DNA of 64,000 nucleotides, from contig NZ_LRPB01000049.1 of NCBI RefSeq assembly GCF_001592945.1, positions 1 to 64,000 of the forward strand, read 5' to 3'. Source of the stretch: Roseivirga seohaensis (GTDB lineage Bacteria; Bacteroidota; Bacteroidia; Cytophagales; Cyclobacteriaceae). The first letter of the stretch is position 1, and the number at the start of each line of letters is the position of its first letter. Shown piece after piece: positions 8,834 through 15,686 of the stretch. A program made the position numbers and the translations under genes. The notes beneath the pieces are model-generated. The model was given only the letters and a program-made list of their open reading frames with translations, did not search any database and was not told where the DNA came from.

Positions 8834-8866
8834 AAAAGAGGTAGCATATTGCTACCTCTTTTAATT
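8834..8866 (+). terminator. Intercistronic terminator between the two subunit genes
   Basis: A perfect 13-bp stem (AAAAGAGGTAGCA / TGCTACCTCTTTT) with a 3-nt loop and T-rich tail, lying 60 bases after subunit A and only 16 bases before the ATG of subunit B. No -7 box lies between it and subunit B, so partial read-through could set a high A:B ratio. Confidence 0.85.
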
Positions 8867-8882
8867 TTATATACTTTTATAC

Positions 8883-9437
8883 ATGGTTAGAGGCTGGTGC
8901 TTCATATTTTTACTTTCACTTATCTCCTCTTTTGCTCGATCTCAAAGCCTTGATATCAACATTACAAGAGGAACAGACCTCAATTTTACTTTTAACACCA
9001 TTCGGCAATACAACAATGGAATTATTCTAGCCGGAGCAACCGAAATCACAGTAGAATCTAGCGCTCAGTGGGATTTATATGTTGGTGCACAAACCAATGT
9101 TCCAGGCAGATGGGATTTACTCGACTCTTATTCTAGCGCAGGTACTTCAAATGTTCCTGTTTCAATACTTGAGTTAAGGGCTTCTAGCCCAGGAGGAACC
9201 TCTCAACAGAGTGCTTTCTTTCAGTTACAAGACAACTCATCACCTATTTTTCTAATTGGTTCGGCAGCCGATGACCCGTTGACAGCTAGCGGCATAGGTG
9301 CAAATGCTCCGGGCGACCCAAGCAGCAATGCTTTTACACACAGGTTTAGAATTGATTATAAACTAACACCTACTATGGGGTATAGTGCTGGTGTTTATTC
9401 TATGACAGTAGTGTTTACGCTTGCCGAAGACCTTTAA
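8883..9437 (+). CDS. Secreted pilin-like subunit B (minor subunit or tip candidate)
   Basis: A 184-residue exported protein, paralogue of subunit A. The signal peptide (MVRGWCFIFLLSLISSFARSQ) is followed by a mature start SLDINITRGTDLNFTFNTI. Shared blocks with subunit A include FTFNTI, NGII, WDLYV-A-T, SSAGTS-VP, FRIDY-LTPT and the same final TLAEDL. The middle differs, with a Gly/Asp/Ser-rich stretch near residues 130-150. The gene follows the hairpin at 8834-8866 with only a short gap, so it is probably made at lower level from read-through transcripts. Assignment as a minor subunit or adapter is inference. Confidence 0.68.
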   Translation: MVRGWCFIFLLSLISSFARSQSLDINITRGTDLNFTFNTIRQYNNGIILAGATEITVESSAQWDLYVGAQTNVPGRWDLLDSYSSAGTSNVPVSILELRASSPGGTSQQSAFFQLQDNSSPIFLIGSAADDPLTASGIGANAPGDPSSNAFTHRFRIDYKLTPTMGYSAGVYSMTVVFTLAEDL

Positions 9438-9466
9438 TTCTCTTTTTCTGCTTTTAATTTAGCTCT

Positions 9467-9474
9467 ATATTCGT
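9467..9474 (+). promoter_or_regulatory. Possible -7 box of the M42 peptidase gene
   Basis: TATATTCG differs from TAnnTTTG by one base and lies 20 bases before the ATG at 9494. It supports the ATG rather than the GTG at 9473 as start. Confidence 0.35.
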
Positions 9475-9493
9475 GCGTAAAATTGTACGTCAT

Positions 9494-10546
9494 ATGAGTA
9501 TTAATGTATCCCTTCTGAAGAAAGTTTGCGAAGAGGCTGGAGCGCCTGGTTTTGAAAAGAGAATTCGCGATTTGGTAATTAAAGAAGTTTCCCCTTTGGT
9601 AGATGAGTTGTCGGTAGATAATATGGGCAATGTAATAGCCATTAAAAGAGGAGTGAACAATCCTGAAGGGAAAAAGGCCATGGTAGCGGCTCATATGGAC
9701 GAAATTGGTTTTATAGTAACCCATATTGATGATAATGGCTTTGTGCGTTTTCATACTTTAGGTGGTTTCGATCCTAAAACTCTGACCGCTCAGAGAGTAA
9801 TTATTCATGGTAAGGAAGATGTAATTGGCGTAATGGGCAGTAAGCCTATTCACGTAATGTCGGCTGAAGAGCGTACTAAGTTGGCCAAACTTTCAGACTA
9901 TTTTATCGATTTAGGCAGGCCTAAAGAGGAAGTAGAGAAGCTTATATCAATTGGCGACCCGATTACTAGAGAAAGGGAATTGATTGAAATGGGCGATTGC
10001 GTTAACTGTAAATCTATAGATAATCGTGTTTCTGTTTTCATTTTAATAGAGGCTTTGAGAAACCTGAAAAACCAGCCTTATGATGTTTATGGAGTATTTA
10101 CTGTACAGGAAGAGGTGGGCTTAAGAGGGGCAAACGTTTCTGCTCATACTATTAACCCCGATTTTGGTTTTGGTTTAGATACCACAATTGCTTTCGATTT
10201 ACCGGGAGCGCAACCACACGAAAAAGTGACTGAATTAGGAAAGGGTACAGCCATTAAAATTATGGATGCTTCAACCATTTGCGATTACCGTATGGTGGAA
10301 TTTATGAAGCAAACTGCCAATTCTGAGAAAATTAAATGGCAGCCAGAAATACTTACAGCTGGCGGAACGGACACGGCCGGAGTTCAGCGTATGGGCAAGA
10401 ATGGGGCAATTTCTGGAGCAGTTTCTATCCCTACTCGCCATTTACATCAGGTAATTGAAATGGCGCATAAAGATGATATTCAGGGATCAATTGATCTTTT
10501 GATCGCTTGCCTAATGAAGTTGGATACTTATGATTGGAGTCATTAA
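9494..10546 (+). CDS. M42 family metallopeptidase (glutamyl aminopeptidase/cellulase M type)
   Basis: A cytoplasmic aminopeptidase of 350 residues, the normal size for M42. The co-catalytic two-metal ligands are visible: H67 in AAHMDE (with D69), D176 in SIDNR, E206-E207 in QEEVGLRG, D229 in GLDTT and a histidine in PTRHLHQ near 316-318. These enzymes form tetrahedral dodecamers that trim peptides after the proteasome or other proteases. I chose the ATG at 9494 because a GTG seven codons upstream lies inside the likely promoter region. The terminator at 10575 closes the gene. Substrate preference cannot be read from sequence. Confidence 0.93.
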   Translation: MSINVSLLKKVCEEAGAPGFEKRIRDLVIKEVSPLVDELSVDNMGNVIAIKRGVNNPEGKKAMVAAHMDEIGFIVTHIDDNGFVRFHTLGGFDPKTLTAQRVIIHGKEDVIGVMGSKPIHVMSAEERTKLAKLSDYFIDLGRPKEEVEKLISIGDPITRERELIEMGDCVNCKSIDNRVSVFILIEALRNLKNQPYDVYGVFTVQEEVGLRGANVSAHTINPDFGFGLDTTIAFDLPGAQPHEKVTELGKGTAIKIMDASTICDYRMVEFMKQTANSEKIKWQPEILTAGGTDTAGVQRMGKNGAISGAVSIPTRHLHQVIEMAHKDDIQGSIDLLIACLMKLDTYDWSH

Positions 10547-10574
10547 TTAAACTCTTTTCGAGACTTTATTTTAT

Positions 10575-10600
10575 AAGCCTTTCGGTTGGTCGAAAGGCTT
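10575..10600. terminator. Terminator between convergent genes
   Basis: A perfect 10-bp stem AAGCCTTTCG / CGAAAGGCTT with a 6-nt loop between the M42 peptidase gene and crcB, which converge here. Flanking A/T-rich sequence on both sides allows use from both strands. Confidence 0.7.
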
Positions 10601-10635
10601 AATATTTGACCCTTTCAGAATCTGTTTAGAACTGA

Positions 10636-11010
10636 TTAGCCCCTTGTAAGTTTATAGCCCACATAAGCGCAAACCATTCCAACCACAACACTGGCGGCTA
10701 TATACAATAGAGCTTGTAGTGGTTTGTTTTCAAGTAGGAGCGTATTGCCTTCATAGGCAAAAGTAGAAAAGGTGGTAAATCCACCACAAAAGCCAGCAAT
10801 AAGCAAAAGGTTGATTTGAGGAGAAAGGAGCTTTTCTTGCGTAGCCCAGCCCATCAATAGACCGATAAGGAGGCAGCCTGCAATATTTACTACAAAAGTA
10901 CCATAGGGGAATAGGTTAGGGTATTTTGAATGAATGGTATTCTGAATTACATACCGTAAGGCACTCCCTACTGCGCCACCTAGAGCTACAATGAGTGCGT
11001 TTTTAATCAT
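10636..11010 (-). CDS. crcB: Fluoride ion exporter CrcB/Fluc
   Basis: A 124-residue inner-membrane fluoride channel with four membrane segments that works as an antiparallel dimer to remove cytoplasmic fluoride. The family blocks are all present: GGAVGSALRY (11-20), GTFVVNIAGC (37-46, with conserved N42) and GFCGGFTTFSTF (73-84), which holds the phenylalanines lining the pore and the central Na+ site. The start ATG overlaps the stop of the upstream 147-residue gene by 4 bases, so the two are translationally coupled. I see no fluoride riboswitch in front of the operon. Confidence 0.95.
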   Translation of the reverse strand: MIKNALIVALGGAVGSALRYVIQNTIHSKYPNLFPYGTFVVNIAGCLLIGLLMGWATQEKLLSPQINLLLIAGFCGGFTTFSTFAYEGNTLLLENKPLQALLYIAASVVVGMVCAYVGYKLTRG

Positions 11011-11450
11011 TCTTTTACCTCTTTTTTGGGCGCCTTCTTTTTAATGTATTTGTATACTTTATCGTAATCGCTGTTTTCTTGATTCGATATTTTTACGTAG
11101 CCTTTGTTTATAAAAACCAACTTAAGCTGCTTGTATTCGGTTTTATTGGTGTGAATAATAGTTTCTTGCCACGCCCCTAATTCAGATATTTCTTGTACTG
11201 ATTTAAAGAACCTGAAAGGGTAGTAAACATGAATTTGGTCATAGCCAATTTTCAATACTTTATAATTGAAAATAAGCTTATACAGCATAATGGAACAAAC
11301 CACCAATAAAAAGCCTAGTAAAATATACCTCCATGTACCCGATGGCTCTGCCAAAACTTGACGCATAAAGTAGAGTGCACCTATAACGGAAATTAGAGTG
11401 AAAACCGTTAGGGAAAAGATAGTCTTACGTTTGGGCTTAGAAATAATCAT
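11007..11450 (-). CDS. Small membrane protein of unknown function
   Basis: A 147-residue protein with two membrane segments near the N-terminus (about 10-30 and 41-60) followed by a soluble part of about 85 residues with alternating strands (IHVYYPFRFF, LKLVFINKGYVKI) and a basic tail KKKAPKKEVKE. The layout resembles bacterial PH-like (YdbT/DUF304-type) membrane proteins, but I cannot assign it. It overlaps crcB by 4 bases and starts 3 bases after the stop of the AcpH-like gene, so the three form an operon. Confidence 0.7.
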   Translation of the reverse strand: MIISKPKRKTIFSLTVFTLISVIGALYFMRQVLAEPSGTWRYILLGFLLVVCSIMLYKLIFNYKVLKIGYDQIHVYYPFRFFKSVQEISELGAWQETIIHTNKTEYKQLKLVFINKGYVKISNQENSDYDKVYKYIKKKAPKKEVKE

Positions 11451-11453
11451 GTG

Positions 11454-12047
11454 TTACGAATTAATCAAATCTTCTCTGAATTCGCTAATGTGTAATTGAA
11501 TGTCGGGGAAAAATAGCCTGAATTCTTCTTCGAACATCGAATAATTTCGTGTTAAATCCTGAATTGATTCATCCATTTTCGAATCGAATTTGGTTCTTCT
11601 AGACAAACCTAAAAGCGCACGGTGAATTCCTTTTATTTCGGCATATGCCAAGAGCCAATTGTTTGAAACCATATAAGGTAACATGTGTTGAGCACGAGAA
11701 GGCATTTGGTTTTGAAAGGCCAATAGTTGCTTAAAGTGATTTTCAGAAAAAGTTTTCAAATCATCGGAATGAAACTCATTAAAGTTTTTGGCCAAAAAAT
11801 GGTCGTAGAACATATCAACGATTACTCCCGAATAATGTCTGTATTTTTCTGAAAGTCTTTTTTTACTCTCACTTACCACTTCGTGTGAATCGGTAAAACG
11901 GTCAATTTCGCGATGCAGCAGCACACCTTTGGCAATATCAGGCTCATAGTCTTGATATTGATTTCCCTTCACAAAATCGCCCAAGAAATTACCAATGGCA
12001 ATTTTTGAGTGTGACCCTGAGAGATATAAATGTGCTAAATAATTGAT
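11454..12047 (-). CDS. Acyl carrier protein phosphodiesterase (AcpH/DUF479) with a non-canonical AUC start
   Basis: AcpH removes 4'-phosphopantetheine from holo-ACP. The family N-terminus in E. coli is MNFLAHLHL...LADFVRG. Here the conserved region reads NYLAHLYLSGS and GNFLGDFVKG, and the codon at the Met position is ATC (12045-12047). The upstream frame, open back to a stop about 85 bases away, has no ATG, GTG or TTG; the first usual start is a TTG at 11984 inside the conserved block. I therefore extend the gene to 12047, giving 197 residues, the family length (E. coli 193). Further family features are HREIDRFTD and DMFYDHFLAKN. Either AUC initiates, or the start codon is mutated. It heads the operon with the 147-residue gene and crcB. 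Confidence 0.75.
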   Translation of the reverse strand: MNYLAHLYLSGSHSKIAIGNFLGDFVKGNQYQDYEPDIAKGVLLHREIDRFTDSHEVVSESKKRLSEKYRHYSGVIVDMFYDHFLAKNFNEFHSDDLKTFSENHFKQLLAFQNQMPSRAQHMLPYMVSNNWLLAYAEIKGIHRALLGLSRRTKFDSKMDESIQDLTRNYSMFEEEFRLFFPDIQLHISEFREDLINS

Positions 12048-12097
12048 GACCTTTTTTATTAGGCCAGTAAGGTAACCACTGAATACTTGAATTACAA

Positions 12098-14602
12098 TTA
12101 GCCTTTGGTGAAGATGTTTTTAATGTTCAGATAATCGATAAAATAAACCATTCTAATGGTAATTGAATCCACATTTGGCGCCCCAAAAGTGTTGTTGAAG
12201 TTATCGAAGAAACGCAGTTGAGTGTCATAGTCGTTTGTACCTATGCTTCTTTTCCAAATGGCTTTAATTTCAGAACCAGGGGCAAATTGCCAATTGTATT
12301 CCATGTCTATATTAAAGGCATTGTAGTTTCTGTTATCAACCCTTTCTCCTGAATCGACACCAGTGTAGTTTGTGGCTATGAGTTCGTCATTTTCAGTAAG
12401 TTCATAAAACTCTTTATAGTCTACACGGCTCCAGTAGTGCCTCACTCTAAGCGTAAGCCCCATTCTGTTGGTGAAAATGTAACTTCCGTTTAATGTATTG
12501 GTGAAATTTCTTACTTCTCTTCTACCAAAAATCACTGACTCTAAATCACCCGTTCCGCTGTCGTATAATCTTCGTGCATAGCCTCTTTCATTATTTTGTC
12601 TACTGATTTCCAGATTATGACTGATTTCCGATCGCTCTCCAATCCTAATTCTAGCAGAAAGATTTGAGGAAATGTCCGTCTGGTCCCAATCAGGACGTCT
12701 TCCGTACCTTAAATTACCAGATACCCTTACCTGCTTACGACTATCAGTGTTTATGTTTATTCTTCCGCTATGGTAACTTGGCTTTTTAAACACATAGCCT
12801 GCAACTCTGGATTCAAAAAAGTCATTGCTAGTTCCAGGGCTTTGGTTGAATTCAGCACTTAAGCTCCAAAAGTTTTTAAGCTGCCCACTAGCGTTTATAC
12901 TGTATCTCCAAGACGAGAATTCTTGTGGTTCATACAGTTGTTCGTGGTTTGCATTGAGTCTGATTCTGTAGTTGTTAAATGCTCCTACTGGGCTAAACTG
13001 GTTAAATGAGAAGTTTGCTCCATGCTCTATTTGGTTCGATTGGCGCAAAAAGCCTAAATCGTTGATATCGTAAGTGTCTGATTCTACATTTCTGTTTATA
13101 CCGTATTGAAATTGCCCTCTATTCTTACTAATTCCAATATTGTATTTTATTCCACTTTTGGTGTCTTTGATGTCATCTGCGTAAGAAGCTATGTTACTGT
13201 AGCCAAAAAAACCAGAAGCACGCCAATTTCTATTGGCATCATTGAGTCTAAAGTTGAAAGCCGTTACGTTGGCATCATCTCCCTTCTTTGCTCTTGTAAC
13301 ATTCGTATTCGTAAGTGTTACACTAGAGTTATTCTTTAGATTTTGATCTAGAACAATTACGTTGAAATTGGTGAGTGGGTCTGCTTCTACTTGGGTTTTT
13401 TCACCAGTATCAATATTCTCTACTTCTAGATAGGTGGGTTTTGTAATGGCATTAAAGAACCCAATCCCCAAGCCTTTATTAGTTCGGCCTGTAATTTTAC
13501 TCGCATTAATAAGCTGCGCGGCATCGGGTGAATAAATAACCGATTCGTTGTTGTTAAGTGCTCTACTTCTGTGGCCAAAGGTGCCTCCAATTCTTCTGGA
13601 ATAAAATAGGCCCGCTTTATTAAAAAGCTCAACTCCTTCGGTAAAAAATGCTCTGTTTTCGTCAAACTTAACTTCAAACGGGCTGAGGTTAAGTACTTGT
13701 CTGTCAGATCTTACTCCGCTAAAATCAGGAATAAGGGTCATGTCCAAAGTAAAGGCATCATTAATTCCGTACTTTATGTCCATACCTCCGTTTAGCCTTG
13801 GGTTGCTTGCACCAACTCCAGTAGCCCTGTTAACAACGGTTGATACATATGGATATAAAAACAATCGGGTTGGGGGCTTTATGTTTTTAATGTTTTTGAC
13901 CACACCAGCTTGGTTTAAATAACCTGAAATCTCAGGGTCTATCGGGCTCCAATAGGAGCTTTCATTTAAAGAAGTGTTTTGGCGCATAAAGTTGATACCC
14001 CAGTTCTGCACATCTTGAGAACTGAATCTCAATACCGCATAAGGTATTTTCATTTCAACAGTCCAGTACTCATCGCTGATTTTTACAGACGAGAGCCAAA
14101 CAGCATTCCATCCTGAGTCGTTTCTCCAAATACTTTCATTACCACCGTTTGAATATCGGGTGTCATACTGAACACCAGCAACAGTTACGAAAATCCCTAC
14201 ACCGTTAAGTCCAGCATTATAAGGGTCAAAGCTCACCCCAAAATAATCTGAATTACCAATGTTGTCACGGTTGGTAAGCAGGTTAAAAACATCTTCTTTT
14301 TTATCATAAAGCTGTGCAACGATATAGATCGCTTCATCATCATAAAGCATTCTTACTTCCGTCTTTTTGCTGGATGGCATTCCCGGATTCGGGCTGTTTT
14401 GAATAAAGTCTGTAACTAACGGAGCCTGACACCACACATCTTCATCCATTACACCATCAATAGTGATTTTTTCATTGGTCCTTACCGCTTCAAACGATTT
14501 GCGCTCTTGTTGAGCATTTACACTAATGGACCAAACTAATGCTAGAAGTAAGGTTGTTAACTTATTGAAATTCAATGCTTTTTTGTTTGTATGTAATAAC
14601 AC
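12098..14602 (-). CDS. DUF5916 outer-membrane protein with CBM9-like domain
   Basis: An 834-residue exported protein. A signal peptide ends at about residue 31 (SISVNAQ). Residues 35-235 match the carbohydrate-binding family 9-like fold, with ITIDGVMDEDVW near the start, TEVRMLYDDEAIYI and YWTVEMKIPYAVLRF. From about 240 onward the protein is the DUF5916 region, a barrel-like domain with many Tyr/Arg-ended strands, ending in a hydrophobic strand. Such proteins are common in Bacteroidota and are thought to sit in the outer membrane; the substrate is unknown. It lies 50 bases before the AcpH-like gene on the same strand but need not share its function. Confidence 0.85.
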   Translation of the reverse strand: MLLHTNKKALNFNKLTTLLLALVWSISVNAQQERKSFEAVRTNEKITIDGVMDEDVWCQAPLVTDFIQNSPNPGMPSSKKTEVRMLYDDEAIYIVAQLYDKKEDVFNLLTNRDNIGNSDYFGVSFDPYNAGLNGVGIFVTVAGVQYDTRYSNGGNESIWRNDSGWNAVWLSSVKISDEYWTVEMKIPYAVLRFSSQDVQNWGINFMRQNTSLNESSYWSPIDPEISGYLNQAGVVKNIKNIKPPTRLFLYPYVSTVVNRATGVGASNPRLNGGMDIKYGINDAFTLDMTLIPDFSGVRSDRQVLNLSPFEVKFDENRAFFTEGVELFNKAGLFYSRRIGGTFGHRSRALNNNESVIYSPDAAQLINASKITGRTNKGLGIGFFNAITKPTYLEVENIDTGEKTQVEADPLTNFNVIVLDQNLKNNSSVTLTNTNVTRAKKGDDANVTAFNFRLNDANRNWRASGFFGYSNIASYADDIKDTKSGIKYNIGISKNRGQFQYGINRNVESDTYDINDLGFLRQSNQIEHGANFSFNQFSPVGAFNNYRIRLNANHEQLYEPQEFSSWRYSINASGQLKNFWSLSAEFNQSPGTSNDFFESRVAGYVFKKPSYHSGRININTDSRKQVRVSGNLRYGRRPDWDQTDISSNLSARIRIGERSEISHNLEISRQNNERGYARRLYDSGTGDLESVIFGRREVRNFTNTLNGSYIFTNRMGLTLRVRHYWSRVDYKEFYELTENDELIATNYTGVDSGERVDNRNYNAFNIDMEYNWQFAPGSEIKAIWKRSIGTNDYDTQLRFFDNFNNTFGAPNVDSITIRMVYFIDYLNIKNIFTKG

Positions 14603-14870
14603 ACAAAGGTGGGTATAGTTGGCAGACTTATAAATTCAAATTATTTACGCACCTCATTTTTTGGTGTGAATGGTTTTGGTACACTAATTCCTGAGTTTAA
14701 TTATATATGATTATTGTATTCAAAAATGTGAATATCAGAAAGGATAGTTTTCAAAACTGAAACTATAAGAGCCTGTATGTGCGGACAAAGAAGAATAGAA
14801 GAGGCCAATTTTTATTGCAATGAAATTCTGAATATTCAGTCCTTTCATTTTCTTAATGTACTTTTATGCC

Positions 14871-15566
14871 ATGGATGTTTACGGAAAGGCACTCAACGAT
14901 TTTCATGCTGGAAAAGAGGATCAATCACTTATACTTAATACTTCTTATGGTGAGGCCGAAGAAATGCCTGTATGGTATTTTTTTAGAAGCTATGAAGAGA
15001 TGCCTGAAATGGAGCAAATGGCACTTTCCATTGCCGATGGCGACATCCTAGATGTAGGTGCAGGAACAGGATGCCACGCCTTAGTATTGCAACAAATGGG
15101 TAAGAATGTTACCGCTATCGATACTTCAAGCCATGCCGTTGATTTAATGAAAAAGGATGGCTTAAAAAATGCCATTCAAGCGGATTACTTCAAATTCAAC
15201 CAGAAGAAATACGATACCATAATTCTACTGATGAATGGAATTGGTATGGTGGGTAAACTCAACCAATTGAAAACGTTTTTAGATCATGCCAAAACCTTAT
15301 TAAAACCTGAAGGACAGTTGATTTTTGACACTTCAGACATTAAGTATTTGTATGAGGGACAAGATTTACCAACAGACAAATATTATGGCGAAGTAAGCTT
15401 TCAATACGAATACCAAGGCGAAAAAGGGGAGTGGTTTGATTGGGTATATATTGATGAAGATACCCTTGCCGACATTGCCGAAGAGTGCGGTTGGTTTTTA
15501 TACTACCTCCATAAAGACGAAAACGATCAGTATTTGGTCAGAATGATTCCTAAAGAGTATAAATAA
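14871..15566 (+). CDS. SAM-dependent methyltransferase (class I)
   Basis: A cytoplasmic protein of 231 residues. The Rossmann SAM-binding motif is ILDVGAGTGCHAL (about 59-71 counting from the ATG at 14871) with the acidic end of strand 2 in VTAIDTS. A DTSDIKYLYEG segment follows strand 5. I prefer the ATG at 14871 (MDVYGKALNDF) over the one at 14856, since the conserved part begins there and the extra five residues look like leader sequence. The substrate cannot be read; related Bacteroidota proteins are only annotated as methyltransferases. Next gene is a helicase after a terminator-like hairpin. Confidence 0.82.
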   Translation: MDVYGKALNDFHAGKEDQSLILNTSYGEAEEMPVWYFFRSYEEMPEMEQMALSIADGDILDVGAGTGCHALVLQQMGKNVTAIDTSSHAVDLMKKDGLKNAIQADYFKFNQKKYDTIILLMNGIGMVGKLNQLKTFLDHAKTLLKPEGQLIFDTSDIKYLYEGQDLPTDKYYGEVSFQYEYQGEKGEWFDWVYIDEDTLADIAEECGWFLYYLHKDENDQYLVRMIPKEYK

Positions 15567-15597
15567 TTCTTTTCTAGTCTTTTTTTATAGATGCAGG

Positions 15598-15635
15598 AAA
15601 GAATAAAACGCTTTTTCCAGCATTCTTTTTTTGAA
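15598..15635 (+). terminator. Possible terminator after the methyltransferase gene
   Basis: AAAGAAT and ATTCTTT arms separated by 17 bases, followed by TTTTTTG. The stem is short, so this is a moderate call. Confidence 0.45.
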
Positions 15636-15650
15636 TAAAGAACCACCGAT

Positions 15651-15683
15651 TTTGCCCGAACCAAAGACTAATTCTTAAATTCG
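15651..15683 (+). promoter_or_regulatory. Possible promoter of the helicase gene
   Basis: TTTG at 15651-15654, 21-base spacer, TAAATTCG at 15676-15683 (one mismatch to TAnnTTTG). The predicted start would fall at or next to the ATG at 15687, giving a leaderless or almost leaderless mRNA, which lowers confidence. Confidence 0.35.
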
Positions 15684-15686
15684 TTT

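Noticed and set aside
9434-9754. Minus-strand reading frame of 106 codons inside the M42 peptidase gene
   Set aside because: It lies opposite a well-supported peptidase gene and has no family features; a shadow frame.
10636-12060. Fluoride riboswitch in front of the crcB operon
   Set aside because: I looked for the conserved pseudoknot pattern upstream and found none; crcB is the last gene of the unit.
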